Part shown: piece after piece, positions 54,363-63,898 of the stretch | Layout: every line of letters starts with the position of its first letter | Position numbering within the stretch: position 1 is the first letter of the stretch | DNA from: QWQI01 sp964608915 | GTDB taxonomy: Bacteria > Planctomycetota > Planctomycetia > Isosphaerales > Isosphaeraceae | DNA: 64,000 nucleotides | NCBI GenBank assembly: GCA_964608915.1 | Contig: CAZSQA010000021.1 | Span: forward strand, 1 to 64,000 | Direction of reading: 5' to 3' | Made by a program: the position numbers and the translations under genes | The notes under the pieces: generated by a model | Seen by the model: the letters and a program-made list of their open reading frames with translations, nothing else | What the model was told of the DNA's origin: nothing | The model's database searches: none

Positions 54363-57300
54363 TCACTGGCTTTCGTGGCCGAACCAGAGACGAACGGTTC
54401 CGTCGTGCGCGATCGTGGCGATCGTTTTTCTGTCCGAAGTGCAGGCGACGCGGTTGATCGGCGTTTTATGGCCTTCGAAAGCGAAAATTTCGATGCCGGT
54501 GTCGACATTCCAGAGATGCAATTGACCGATGACATCGCCAGCAGCCAGAAGAGGGGTTTCCGGTAGAAATCGCATATGCCGGATGCGATTGCCGTCGCCT
54601 TCGATCACGCGGATCCGCTCGCCCGTTTCGAAATTCCAGACGTAAAGCCGGCCGCTCGACTCGGCAGCACACAGCCGGTCGGAATTCGGTACGAAAGCCA
54701 GAGTCGTCATTTCGCCGCCGGTTTCCCAATCCTGCATCAACCGGTTATTGGCCGTGTCCCAGATTCGTACGTGCCGGGATTCGCTCGCGGTCGCTACGAC
54801 GGTTCGACTGCCGGGCATGAAAGCCAGGCCCCGAATCCTGTCCCGGTCGGCTTTCGTTTTCGAAATCGCTTCGCCGGTCGCGACATCCCACACGATCACG
54901 TTGCCCTTGTTGTCCCCCGATGCCAGTCTCGTGCCGTCCGAGGCGAAAGACAGGTTGTAGACGGGTGTCTCATGGCCGACGAGATCGGCGATTTTCGTGC
55001 CGGTTTTCGCGTCCCAAATCGCCAGATTGCCGCTCGAGGTCAACGCACATGTCGCGATGACGCGTCCGTCCGGCGAAAACTCGACGCTCGATACGGTCGC
55101 CTTGTGCGGAGCGAACCCGCGAATGAGATCGCCTGATTTCCAGTCCCAGATTCGCACGGTCAGCTGGTCGTCCGTATCGTCGCTCGAAGTGACCAGCGCG
55201 GAGTCGTCCGGGGCGAAGCTGGCTCCCCAGCCTTCGTCGGTATGACCGGCCAGAGAACGATTCGAAATCGAACGCCCGACGGGCCGCCAGCCGTCGATGT
55301 GCCGACCGCTCGTCAGAAGTGCCGATTTCCGGTCCGGCAAGGGCTCAGCATGGGCGATCGTTCCTGTGAACGGGGACGTCATTTCTTCGCCCGTTTCGAT
55401 GTCCCAGACCTGCTGCGTTCTGCCGCCCGGGTTTTTGACGTATCCGAAGGTCAGGAGTCTGGAGTCGACCGAAATGCAACGCACTTTGCCGGAGATATCG
55501 ATTCGCATTTCGTCCGGATCCGACCGGGGCTTCGGCCTCAGGGGCGTGATCCTGCCGGATCGAACATCGATCATCGCCGCATTCCAGCGGTCGTCGTAGA
55601 CGAGCAACCGGTGATCGCCATCGATCCATCGGGCGGCACCCATTTCGAAAGGCAAGTCGACTTTGCCGGTTTTTCTGCCCGAGGCGGGATCGAGGTCAAG
55701 AAAGCGGATCGACCGGCGATCCACACTGATTGCCGCGACTCTGGGCGAGGCGCGATCGATCGTGATCGAATTCGTCAGGACTTCCCGAATCGGAGCGAAC
55801 GGGTTGTCCACGGCGGGATCGCCCATCGAAACGACACGCAGCAACTCTTGTTCGTCGGCCAGAAGGGCATGACGGCCATCGGGAAGGAAGCGGGCGAATG
55901 TCGAAATGCGCGGAAGCGGCTCCTTGCCCGCTCGTAAATCCGAAATCGATACGTAGTCGATTTCATTTTCGCGAGCGATCGACTCATCGAACAGCAAGCG
56001 AATTCGGCTGCCGTCCCGAGATTCGACGAAATCGGCGAAGTTGTCGGTCAATTTCTTGCGGATCTTCGTTTGACGGGTTTCACCATTTTCACGAACGAAG
56101 AGCAGATATTCCGTGGATCGTTCGGGGTCCGAAGCCACTCCGTTCGCGAGCACGAACAGCTTGCGGCCATCGCGGGAAAATCGAATCGAACGGACGTTCG
56201 ATCCTTCCTTGACCGGTTCGAACCGATCGAGAACCTTGCCTGTTTCAGTGTCGCGCAGGATGACGGTTCTCGCTTTGTCCAAGGTCGCCACGACTTTCCC
56301 GTCCGCCGTAACCGCCATAAGAATCGGGTCGGAATCCACGAACGCCACGACTCGCGTAACTTCGCGCGAGCGAAGCCAAAGGTGGTTCCAGGCGAAATCC
56401 CGGAGTCCCGGCCCAGGATCGATTTCGATCAATGCCTGCTGGGTCCGAACCGCCAGACCGCTTTTCGAAAGTTCGTAAGCCGAGTTGAGCCGGGTTTCGA
56501 AATACGATCGATCCACGATCGACTTGCTTCGCTCGGCGAGGATTCGCTGCCCTTCGGCGCGGCGTTCGGAGATTTCGAGTTCCCGGTTAATTCGCCGCAA
56601 GCTGCGGTTTTGCACCGCCTGGATCACGATGACGAACATCATAAACGCCACCGCCGAAATCGCCGCCGTGGCGATCGCCGGATGCCGGCGCACCCAATTC
56701 TTGCCCCGTTCCCAATACGACATCGGCCGGGCGAGAATTTTCTGGTGGAAAAGGAACCTCTCCAGGTCGGACTTCAGTTCGTCCGCGGAGGCGTAGCGAT
56801 TGGCCGGCTCCTTGCGCAGGCACTTTTCGCAGACGATCGCCAGTTGCTCCGGAACGTCCGGCCGGATCGTCCGAAGCGACGGCGGCGTCTCATGCACGAT
56901 TTTCCGTTGCACTTCTTCGCGCGATCGCCCCGTAAATGGGGCCTGTCCGGCAAGAATGCGGTAAAGGATCGCTCCCAGAGCGTGAATGTCCGTGCATGGG
57001 CCGATCGCATCGTTCTGGCCGAGAACCTGCTCCGGAGCCATGTAAGAGGTCGATCCGATCTCGGCGGATCCCGTCAAAGTGTGCTCGTTGCGTATCTCGT
57101 GCAACACTTTCGCGAGCCCGAAGTCAGTCACGCGAGGCTGGAACGGGCAATCCGTCGAGTGGCCCGACTGGCCCGAGTTTCCCGTCGGCCGGAGAATCAC
57201 GTTCGCCGGTTTCAAGTCACGATGGATAACGCCATGCTTATGGGCGTGTGCGATCGCTTCGGCCATGCGGGCGACCAGCACGGCCGCGATCTTGCAGGGC

Positions 57301-57740
57301 ACGGGTGATGAGCGGTCGGCCAGCCATGTCGAGAGCGTAGGCCCGGCGACGAATTCCGACGCGATGTAGACGATGCCGCCGACCTCGCCGGTTTCCAGGA
57401 CTTTGACGATTCCGGGGTGATCGAGCGTCTCGCCGACTTTTCCCTCACGTTCGAACCGGTGCCTGGCTGTCTCTGACACAAGTACGAACGGCATCGGGAG
57501 CTTGAGGGCGACATCGGTTCCGGTCCGGGTGTCCCGGGCCAGATACACGATCCCGAAACCGCCACGACCGAGTTCGGTATTCAGCTCGAAAGGGCCGAAG
57601 CGGAAGATCTCCGGCGACTCCGAACCCGTCGTCGCGCGGGACGGATCCTTCGCTGCATTTTGCGGATCGATCCCGGTTCCCGGCGGTCTCGTCGATGCGT
57701 AGAGCCTGGCCAGAAAGTGTTCGAATTCCTGGGGAGTCAT
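54363..57740 (-). CDS. Transmembrane Ser/Thr protein kinase with WD40 propeller
   Basis: About 1125 aa. Hanks-type kinase domain (about 48-330): G-loop GRGGFGIVYLA (58-68), Lys80, HRDLKPANV (173-181), DFGLA (206-210), APEQ. One membrane helix (about 355-375). After a short coiled segment comes a long WD40-type region to the end, with repeats such as VSSVEFSPDGRVIATC and VYNLSFASDGTRLASG. Typical planctomycete signalling kinase: cytoplasmic kinase, external propeller sensor. It follows an ECF sigma factor, the usual pairing. Start: ATG 57740 taken over TTG 57746; no Shine-Dalgarno is visible. Confidence 0.93.
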   Translation of the reverse strand: MTPQEFEHFLARLYASTRPPGTGIDPQNAAKDPSRATTGSESPEIFRFGPFELNTELGRGGFGIVYLARDTRTGTDVALKLPMPFVLVSETARHRFEREGKVGETLDHPGIVKVLETGEVGGIVYIASEFVAGPTLSTWLADRSSPVPCKIAAVLVARMAEAIAHAHKHGVIHRDLKPANVILRPTGNSGQSGHSTDCPFQPRVTDFGLAKVLHEIRNEHTLTGSAEIGSTSYMAPEQVLGQNDAIGPCTDIHALGAILYRILAGQAPFTGRSREEVQRKIVHETPPSLRTIRPDVPEQLAIVCEKCLRKEPANRYASADELKSDLERFLFHQKILARPMSYWERGKNWVRRHPAIATAAISAVAFMMFVIVIQAVQNRSLRRINRELEISERRAEGQRILAERSKSIVDRSYFETRLNSAYELSKSGLAVRTQQALIEIDPGPGLRDFAWNHLWLRSREVTRVVAFVDSDPILMAVTADGKVVATLDKARTVILRDTETGKVLDRFEPVKEGSNVRSIRFSRDGRKLFVLANGVASDPERSTEYLLFVRENGETRQTKIRKKLTDNFADFVESRDGSRIRLLFDESIARENEIDYVSISDLRAGKEPLPRISTFARFLPDGRHALLADEQELLRVVSMGDPAVDNPFAPIREVLTNSITIDRASPRVAAISVDRRSIRFLDLDPASGRKTGKVDLPFEMGAARWIDGDHRLLVYDDRWNAAMIDVRSGRITPLRPKPRSDPDEMRIDISGKVRCISVDSRLLTFGYVKNPGGRTQQVWDIETGEEMTSPFTGTIAHAEPLPDRKSALLTSGRHIDGWRPVGRSISNRSLAGHTDEGWGASFAPDDSALVTSSDDTDDQLTVRIWDWKSGDLIRGFAPHKATVSSVEFSPDGRVIATCALTSSGNLAIWDAKTGTKIADLVGHETPVYNLSFASDGTRLASGDNKGNVIVWDVATGEAISKTKADRDRIRGLAFMPGSRTVVATASESRHVRIWDTANNRLMQDWETGGEMTTLAFVPNSDRLCAAESSGRLYVWNFETGERIRVIEGDGNRIRHMRFLPETPLLAAGDVIGQLHLWNVDTGIEIFAFEGHKTPINRVACTSDRKTIATIAHDGTVRLWFGHESQ

Positions 57741-57822
57741 AGGCAATGCAACGCTGAATTCGGATTCGGTGGGCGGGATCCGATGGTTGAAAGCATTCCC
57801 TTTCGGGAATGTACGAATCAGT

Positions 57823-58458
57823 CTAACTCAAGTCCGAATCGGCGTCGACCGATTCGTGAAGCCGTTCGTAGAGGTGCTTCACGGCTCTCTGATATCGTTT
57901 GTGGACACAGGCTTCGGAAATGGCGAGCCGCTCGGCGATCGCCGCGACGGAGAAATCGTGTTCCATCCGCAGCACGAAAACTTCGGCTTCGGCGGGAGTG
58001 AGATTCCGCACCTCTTCGCGGATCGATTCCAGTTGCTTCTGCCTGACGTTTTTGGACTCGTCCGGCTGCGGTTCCGGCAATTCCCATCCGGGCTGATCCG
58101 ATCGAGCCGCATCGATGGACACCTCCCGGCTGACGGCATGACGGGCATTGCGGTAGAAGACACGCTGGAGGTTGCAGTATCTGCGCCGGAGGATGGCCTC
58201 CAGCCAGGCGCGGAGCTGCTGAGGCGAAGAGCCGTGAAAGCTCTGGAACTTGCGGATGGCGATGACGATCGATTCCTGCACGAGGTCGGACGGCGAAACC
58301 TTCGGCCGCAGCTCGGGCCTGAGCAGATCGCCCGCGACCTTGAGCAGATAGGTGCGATGGGCGTTGAGGATTTCGGGAGAGGGTTCCGGGCTCGTCTCGC
58401 CGCAATTCGGTTCGGTAGAATCCTCGATACGCTTTTGGCTGTCGATGACGTGTGACAT
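57823..58458 (-). CDS. ECF RNA polymerase sigma factor
   Basis: 211 aa. Region 2 (LRPELRPKVSPSDLVQESIVIAIRKF) and region 4 (LTPAEAEVFVLRMEHDFSVAAIAERLAISEACVHKRYQRA) are clear; these form the -10 and -35 recognition parts. It belongs to the ECF groups that in Planctomycetes sit beside Ser/Thr kinases, so the downstream kinase (82 bp later) likely controls it. No anti-sigma factor gene is adjacent. ATG 58458 is preferred over TTG 58488. Confidence 0.85.
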   Translation of the reverse strand: MSHVIDSQKRIEDSTEPNCGETSPEPSPEILNAHRTYLLKVAGDLLRPELRPKVSPSDLVQESIVIAIRKFQSFHGSSPQQLRAWLEAILRRRYCNLQRVFYRNARHAVSREVSIDAARSDQPGWELPEPQPDESKNVRQKQLESIREEVRNLTPAEAEVFVLRMEHDFSVAAIAERLAISEACVHKRYQRAVKHLYERLHESVDADSDLS

Positions 58459-58924
58459 GATCGGAACTCGCAGGGAATCAGGTTCCAACGAAGAAGCCGC
58501 GAAAGGCTAACGGATACCCATCGAACCGATCGATCCCATCGGCCGATTCGCGCCAAAAAGTGTCCGGCTCAAAAGTTGATCTAAGAATCTTATTTCGATT
58601 TCCGAGAGTCTTGTCAAGGGGCCGCTGCAGATTGCAACGCTCGATCGAGCGGGTTCACGACACATTCGGATTCTACGTAAATCACTATAATATAATAAGA
58701 TGCTATATTTCTTCGGCGTCGCCACGAAGATCGCGGTAAAGTTCGATCCTGAATGCCTCGGTGGGCAGTTCATGGGAAGAAACCAGCCTGAATGTGCCGT
58801 CACGTTAAAAAAACGAAAGAGATGTCCAATTTTTGGGTCGTTCATACATTCGGTTATCAGGAGCATCTTTCGCATTACCACGAAACCTGCTGCCAGTTAT
58901 CCACCATGAAAAAGGACCGTCTCC
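58459..58924. other. Intergenic region with AT-rich patch and TATAAT box
   Basis: About 465 bp. A perfect palindrome CGCTCGATCGAGCG lies at 58638-58651. An AT-rich stretch around 58680-58710 contains TATAAT (58686-58691), a good -10 for the plus strand, but the -35 is weak. It could drive the gene at 58925. No convincing gene is present. Confidence 0.4.
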
Positions 58925-59455
58925 ATGCGGAAAATCACTCGATTGATGTATTTCGTTCTTGGACTGGGATTGATGATGTCGTCGATTCCGCGGGAGGCGA
59001 AGGCATTTCAGCCACCTTTCATGCGGCCTTTCCCGCCACCATTCCCGCCACCGTTCCCTCCGCCATTCCCGCCACCGTTCCCACCACCATTTCCGCCACC
59101 AGGCATGGGGGGATTTTTCGATCCTGGTCCTGTCTGGAGCGGATGGAACCCCAGGCCCAGACCTGAAGTCATCTACGTTCAACCGCCTCAGGTTCAGTAC
59201 GTTCAGCAGCCGCAGTACGTTCAACCGGTTCAGTACGTTCAGCAGCCGCAGTACGTTCAACCAGTTCAGCAGCCTGAGTATGTGCAGCGAACGCAATATG
59301 TTCAGCCAGGCACGTACGGGCAGTCCACGATTTCCGTACAGATCCCGGCCGGGGCTCGTTACTGGCTCGTTCCAGGATCGAATCCGCCGCAAGTGCAATA
59401 TGATCCGGCGACCGGAGATCCGAATCACATCGTGACGATTCAGGTACCTTATTAA
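58925..59455 (+). CDS. Secreted protein with PFPP and QYVQP tandem repeats
   Basis: 176 aa. Signal peptide about 1-28 (ends REAKA). Residues about 33-60 are a run of PPFPP units and residues about 84-125 a run of QYVQP/QQPQYVQPV units. The remainder (PAGARYWLVPGSNPPQVQYDP) is unique. Low complexity and no enzyme motif suggest a structural or surface role. AAAGGA lies about 8 nt upstream of the ATG. The repeat DNA is prone to slippage. Confidence 0.7.
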   Translation: MRKITRLMYFVLGLGLMMSSIPREAKAFQPPFMRPFPPPFPPPFPPPFPPPFPPPFPPPGMGGFFDPGPVWSGWNPRPRPEVIYVQPPQVQYVQQPQYVQPVQYVQQPQYVQPVQQPEYVQRTQYVQPGTYGQSTISVQIPAGARYWLVPGSNPPQVQYDPATGDPNHIVTIQVPY

Positions 59456-59472
59456 CCAGGCTGATTTTGAGC

Positions 59473-59512
59473 GGACGGCACGCCCCCTCGATCATCGCGG
59501 TCGCTGCCGTCC
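59473..59512. terminator. Hairpin between convergent genes
   Basis: GGACGGCA (59473-59480) pairs with TGCCGTCC (59505-59512). It sits between the repeat-rich gene and yacG, so could terminate both ways; the U-tract is poor. Confidence 0.4.
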
Positions 59513-59548
59513 CTTCCGTATCTGGAAAGGAAGACTCGCATGATCGAT

Positions 59549-59788
59549 TCAATCCCCTGAGCTTTCGTATTCGGATTCTTCCATCCGCCGCACCTGCTCT
59601 TCGATCAGCTCCTCCACGATCTCCAGCTCATCTTCGTTGAGTTCTCTGGAAATGGTGTAGGAGCCGTCGACCCAGCGGCCCAGGTCCACGAGCTTGCAAC
59701 GTTCGGAACAGAACGGGAAGAACGGCTGATCGGTCAGCCGTTCGAACCGGATCGTCTTTTTGCAGATCGGGCAAGCGGCCGTTCTCAT
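59549..59788 (-). CDS. yacG: DNA gyrase inhibitor YacG
   Basis: 79 aa. Zinc-binding CPICKK (Cys6, Cys9) and FCSERCK (Cys27, Cys31) motifs match YacG, which in E. coli binds GyrB. Residues after about 50 are acidic. The ATG overlaps the stop of the FmdB-like gene (59785-59788), so the two are coupled. Confidence 0.85.
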   Translation of the reverse strand: MRTAACPICKKTIRFERLTDQPFFPFCSERCKLVDLGRWVDGSYTISRELNEDELEIVEELIEEQVRRMEESEYESSGD

Positions 59789-60105
59789 TTCGGGCTCGTC
59801 GAAGAGGTCGATGAAGCACTCGAACTCGAGGATGAAGAGCCGGATGAACCGCTGTCACCGGATTTGGACGAGGATGCGCTGGAACTGCTGTTGTCCGCCT
59901 TGGCCGCCTTGTTGTACGAATCCGAGCGGTAGTCGGTGATGTAAAAGCCGCTGCCCTTGAACAATATCGCCGCGCCGGGGCCGATCTTCCGGCGCAGGTT
60001 GTCGGTTTCGCATTTCGGGCAGTGTTTCTGCGGGTCGGCCGTGATCGATTCGAAGGCTTCGAACTCGTGCCCGCACTGGTCGCAGATGTAGTCGTAGGTC
60101 GGCAT
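59785..60105 (-). CDS. FmdB-family zinc-ribbon protein
   Basis: 106 aa from ATG 60105 (MPTYDYICDQCGHEFEAFES). CxxC pairs at residues 8-11 and about 28-31 (CPKC) form the zinc ribbon; the rest is a Ser-rich disordered tail with about 35 serines. FmdB was named as a formamidase regulator, but the general role is unknown. It lies between grpE and yacG. The frame opens upstream to 60228, over the end of grpE. Confidence 0.8.
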   Translation of the reverse strand: MPTYDYICDQCGHEFEAFESITADPQKHCPKCETDNLRRKIGPGAAILFKGSGFYITDYRSDSYNKAAKADNSSSSASSSKSGDSGSSGSSSSSSSASSTSSTSPK

Positions 60106-60178
60106 GGTCAGGAACCTCGAAAAGCTTGGTTCGAACGCGGTAAACGTATGATACCGAATGGCCGGGTATCCTGGGTGT

Positions 60179-60706
60179 TCAGCCGGCGACCGAGACGATG
60201 ACCTTCGCAGGACGCAGGACGCGATCACCCAGCTTGTAGCCCTGGGCCAGCACCTGAATGACGGTGCCTTCCGGGTGGTCGGCGCTGGGGCGCTGCATCA
60301 CGGCTTCGTGTTCGTCCGGGTTGAAGGGCTGGCCCAGGGCCTCGACCGGCACGACGTGGTGCTTGGCCAGTGCCGCCATAAGCTGTTTCTGGACCATTTC
60401 CAGGCCAGACAGAATGCTGGCCGTGGCGGGGCCGCCGGATCGGGCCGATTCGAGCGCCCGGTCAAAATTGTCCATGACTTCGAGAACGTCACGAGAGACC
60501 GCACCGATGGCCTCAGCCCGGCGCACGTCGATCATCTGACGCTCGCGCCGCATCGCGTTCTGGAACTCGGCCTGCACGCGCAGGATCTGGTCTTTCAGCT
60601 CGTCCCGTTCGCGGGTCACGAGCGTCAGCGGATCGTCGCCGGCATTCTCGGCATGGTCCACGAAGGCTTCGGATGTCAAGTTGTCCGGATTTTCATCGGC
60701 GTTCAT
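60179..60706 (-). CDS. grpE: Nucleotide exchange factor GrpE
   Basis: 175 aa from ATG 60706 (AGAGGAA 6 nt upstream). Exchanges ADP for ATP on DnaK. N-terminal coiled segment (LVTRERDELKDQILRVQAEFQN), then MDNFDRALE and the C-terminal beta domain with GTVIQVLAQGYKLGDRVLRPA. The frame extends upstream to 60766, but Met21 is the family-like start. It lies 61 bp after dnaJ. Confidence 0.95.
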   Translation of the reverse strand: MNADENPDNLTSEAFVDHAENAGDDPLTLVTRERDELKDQILRVQAEFQNAMRRERQMIDVRRAEAIGAVSRDVLEVMDNFDRALESARSGGPATASILSGLEMVQKQLMAALAKHHVVPVEALGQPFNPDEHEAVMQRPSADHPEGTVIQVLAQGYKLGDRVLRPAKVIVSVAG

Positions 60707-60767
60707 GTCGTTCCTCTCGTCGCTGGTTTGGGACGGTCTTCGAAAGCGTCTGGGCCATCGTGACATC

Positions 60768-61922
60768 TCAGTCCCGTTCTTCGGATTCGCTGGTTTCTGT
60801 GTCCTCGTCCGATTCGGTGAAATAACTCTTGAGCTTTTCGAAGAAGCTCTTCTGGCGCGGCATGACCGATTCGTGGTCCAGCTCGGCCAGTTCGCGCAGC
60901 AGCTCTTCCTGACGTTCGGAGAGCTTTCTGGGCGTTTCCACGACGACTTCGATCAGCTCGTCGCCCCGGCCCCGGCCGTTCACGTCAGGAATGCCCTTGC
61001 CGCGCAGCCGGAAGATCTCGCCGCTCTGGGTGCCGCGAGGGATCGCGAGCTTCTCACGGCCGTCCAGCGTCGGAACTTCGATCTCGGCCCCCAGGGCCGC
61101 CTGCGTGAAGTGGATGGGGAACTGGCAGATGATGTCGTTGCCGCGACGGTCGAAGACGTCGTGCGACTTGACCTGAATCTGGATGCGCAGGTTCCCGCGA
61201 GGGGCACCGGGGTCGCCCAGCTCGCCCTGGTTGCGGATCTGCAGCCACACGCCCGTATCGACGCCCGGGGGCACTTCCACGTCGAGCTGGACTTTTTCGG
61301 ACGTCCGCCCCGTACCGCGGCAATCGGGGCAGGGGTCGGTGATCCGGATCCCTTCGCCGCCACAGGCCGGGCAGGTCGTGGCGACCTGGAAAAACCCGCG
61401 TGACTGAATGACCTGCCCCTGGCCGCCGCAGTAGGTGCATGTCGTGGCCACGGTGCCCTTGCGGGCTCCGGAACCGTTGCACGTGCGGCACGGCTCGCCT
61501 CGGTTGAGCGTGATCGTTTTCGTCACGCCGCGGGCGGCTTCGAGCAAGTCGATCTCAAGCTTCATGGCAAGATCGGCGCCAGGCCGAGGGCCTCGCCGGC
61601 GCTGACCGAACATGTCGCCGAAGGCACTCTGGAAGATTTCGCCGAAGGCCGACATGATGTCGTCCGTCGAGCGGAAGTCGTGCATGCCGGCGCCCTGCAG
61701 ACCGGCGTGACCGTAGCGGTCATAGCGCTGGCGAGTGGATTCGTCGGAGAGCACTTCGTATGCCTCGGCCGCTTCCTTGAACCGGGCCTCGGCTTCGGCG
61801 TCGCCCGGATTGCGGTCCGGGTGATGCTTCATCGCCATCAGGCGATAAGACTTTTTGATCTCTTCGATCGTGGCTTCGCGCCGAATGCCGAGAATTTCGT
61901 AGTAATCGCGTTTCGTGGCCAT
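60768..61922 (-). CDS. dnaJ: Chaperone DnaJ
   Basis: 384 aa from ATG 61922. J domain with HPD (residues 34-36), a short G-rich region, four CxxCxGxG zinc repeats (CRTCNGSG, CTYCGGQG, CPACGGEG, CPDCRGTG), then two beta-barrel C-terminal domains. Stimulates DnaK ATPase and binds unfolded clients. The acidic tail (TESDEDTETSESEERD) is unusual. No dnaK is next to it; the order groEL-dnaJ-grpE differs from the common grpE-dnaK-dnaJ. Confidence 0.96.
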   Translation of the reverse strand: MATKRDYYEILGIRREATIEEIKKSYRLMAMKHHPDRNPGDAEAEARFKEAAEAYEVLSDESTRQRYDRYGHAGLQGAGMHDFRSTDDIMSAFGEIFQSAFGDMFGQRRRGPRPGADLAMKLEIDLLEAARGVTKTITLNRGEPCRTCNGSGARKGTVATTCTYCGGQGQVIQSRGFFQVATTCPACGGEGIRITDPCPDCRGTGRTSEKVQLDVEVPPGVDTGVWLQIRNQGELGDPGAPRGNLRIQIQVKSHDVFDRRGNDIICQFPIHFTQAALGAEIEVPTLDGREKLAIPRGTQSGEIFRLRGKGIPDVNGRGRGDELIEVVVETPRKLSERQEELLRELAELDHESVMPRQKSFFEKLKSYFTESDEDTETSESEERD

Positions 61923-62120
61923 CTTCCGCCCTGTCAGGCCGCTTTCCGGTGCGGCACGAGCCTCTTGGGATCGCACATCGGGATATTGCGTCGACTCGCC
62001 CCGCACAAGTCATCCGGATCCGTCCCATTTCGGAAAGGGGTTCGGATCCGCCATTCGCGACGAACCGTTCCATAAGTACGATCCTTCACGGTGTCGATTT
62101 TTGACGCGGTCATCGTAGCG

Positions 62121-62156
62121 AAAAAGGAGAAGGCCGTCATTGCGACCTTCCCCTTT
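62121..62156 (-). terminator. Rho-independent terminator after groEL
   Basis: On the minus strand AAAGGGGAAGG pairs with CCTTCTCCTTT around a short loop, ending in TTTTT. It lies about 46 bp past the groEL stop, before dnaJ, so dnaJ probably has its own promoter in 61923-62120. Confidence 0.75.
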
Positions 62157-62201
62157 GTCATGACCGGAATAGGCCGGATTCCGAACCGGGTCGGACCAGA
62201 C

Positions 62202-63824
62202 TCAGCGGACGACGCCTTCGCCCTTCGGACCTTTTTCGTCTTCTTCCTTGAGATTGGTGATCATGGCCTCGGTCGTGAGCATGAGGCCCGCGATCGATGC
62301 GGCGTTTTCGAGGGCCGAGCGGGTGACCTTGGTCGGGTCGATGATGCCGGCCGAGAACATGTCGACATATTCGCCCGTATTGGCGTTGAAGCCGATCGGT
62401 CCTTCGCTGTTGCGAACTTCGTCCACGACGATGCCGCCGTCGATGCCGGAGTTCGAAGCGATGTGGCGGATCGGTTCCTCGACGGCCCTCAGAACGATCG
62501 AAGCTCCGATGCGTTCGTCGCCGGTCAGCTTATCGACGACACCCTGAACCGTCGGGATCGCCTTCAGCAGAGCCGCGCCGCCGCCGGGGACGATACCTTC
62601 TTCAGCCGCCGCGCGGGTGGCGTGAAGGGCGTCTTCCACGCGGGCTTTCAGCTCCTTCATGGCGGCTTCAGTCGCAGCGCCGACGTTGATCAGAGCCACA
62701 CCGCCGGAGAGCTTGGCCAGGCGTTCCTGGAACTTCTCGCGGTCGTATTCGCTCTCGGTTTCTTCGATCTGCCGGCGGAGCTGGTCGATCCGGCGAGTGA
62801 TCTCTTCCTTCGAGCCGCTGCCCTGGATGATCGTCGTCGACTCTTTGTCGACCTTGACCTGCTTGGCCGTGCCGAGCTGGTTCAAGTCCACGCTTTCGAG
62901 CTTCACGCCCAGGTCGTCGCTGATGACGGTGCCGCCCGTGAGGATGGCCATGTCACCCAGCATCGCCTTGCGGCGGTCGCCGAAGCCGGGGGCCTTCACG
63001 GCCACGACGTTCAGCAGTCCGCGGAGCCGGTTGACGACAAGCAGCGAAAGCGCTTCGCCGTCCACGTCTTCGGCGATGATCACCAGGCCACGGCCCGATT
63101 GAGCGACCTTTTCCAGTACCGGGATCAGGTCTCGGATGCTGGAGATTTTCTTTTCGTAGAGCAGGATGAAGGGGTCATCCATGATCGCTTCCATCGTGGC
63201 CGGGCTGGTCACGAAGTAAGGACTCAGGTAACCCTTGTCGAACTGCATGCCTTCGACGAATTCGAGCGTCGTCGAGGAAGACTTGCCCTCTTCGACAGTG
63301 ATGACGCCGTCGCGGCCGACCCGCTCGACGGCATCAGCCAGCATGTTGCCGATGGTGGGGTCGTTATTGGCCGAAATCGTGCCGATCTGGGCGATTTCTT
63401 CCTTCTTCGAAACCGGCTTGGCCAGCTTGGTCTGAAGGAATTCGACAGTGGCTTCGACAGCCTTTTCGATGCCGCGGCGGATGGCCGTCGGGTTCGATCC
63501 GCTGGTGACCGACTTCAGGCCTTCGCGGTAGATCGCACGGGCCAGGATGGTGGCCGTGGTCGTGCCGTCGCCGGCGACGTCCGATGTCTTCGAGGCGACC
63601 ACGTTCACGAGCTTGGCGCCCATGTTTTCGAAGGGGTCGTCCAGCTCGATTTCCTTGGAGACCGTTACGCCGTCCTTGGTGACCGTCGGGCCGCCGAAGG
63701 ATTTGTCGATGATCACGTTTCGGCCGGTGGGCCCAAGCGTGGTACCCACGGCGTGGGCCAGAACATCGACACCGTCGAACAACTTGCGTCGAGCGGCGTC
63801 GGAGAAGATCAACTGTTTCGCCAC
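62202..63824 (-). CDS. groL: Chaperonin GroEL
   Basis: 540 aa, close to the usual ~545. Forms the 14-mer folding chamber with GroES. GPTGRNVIIDKSFG, the ATP-site DGTTTATILA, and VPGGGAALLKA are conserved. The C-terminus ends EDEKGPKGEGVVR, lacking the GGM repeats of most GroELs and lowering the chance it is the housekeeping copy of a two-copy set. The N-terminus MAKQLIFSDAARRKL is canonical. Confidence 0.97.
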   Translation of the reverse strand: MAKQLIFSDAARRKLFDGVDVLAHAVGTTLGPTGRNVIIDKSFGGPTVTKDGVTVSKEIELDDPFENMGAKLVNVVASKTSDVAGDGTTTATILARAIYREGLKSVTSGSNPTAIRRGIEKAVEATVEFLQTKLAKPVSKKEEIAQIGTISANNDPTIGNMLADAVERVGRDGVITVEEGKSSSTTLEFVEGMQFDKGYLSPYFVTSPATMEAIMDDPFILLYEKKISSIRDLIPVLEKVAQSGRGLVIIAEDVDGEALSLLVVNRLRGLLNVVAVKAPGFGDRRKAMLGDMAILTGGTVISDDLGVKLESVDLNQLGTAKQVKVDKESTTIIQGSGSKEEITRRIDQLRRQIEETESEYDREKFQERLAKLSGGVALINVGAATEAAMKELKARVEDALHATRAAAEEGIVPGGGAALLKAIPTVQGVVDKLTGDERIGASIVLRAVEEPIRHIASNSGIDGGIVVDEVRNSEGPIGFNANTGEYVDMFSAGIIDPTKVTRSALENAASIAGLMLTTEAMITNLKEEDEKGPKGEGVVR

Positions 63825-63852
63825 GTTTCCGATTCTCCTATTCGAAAGATCC

Positions 63853-63880
63853 GGCCGAACGCCTCAAAGCGGGTTCGGCC
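63853..63880 (-). repeat. Hairpin in the groES-groEL gap
   Basis: GGCCGAAC (63853-63860) pairs with GTTCGGCC (63873-63880) in the 74-bp gap. It could act on mRNA processing or stability between the two genes; no T-run follows it. Confidence 0.4.
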
Positions 63881-63898
63881 GAAGCTGACTTCGCCCGA

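Noticed and set aside
58638..58651. Perfect palindrome CGCTCGATCGAGCG considered as an operator
   Set aside because: Single occurrence without context; palindromic GATCG words are common in this GC-rich DNA.
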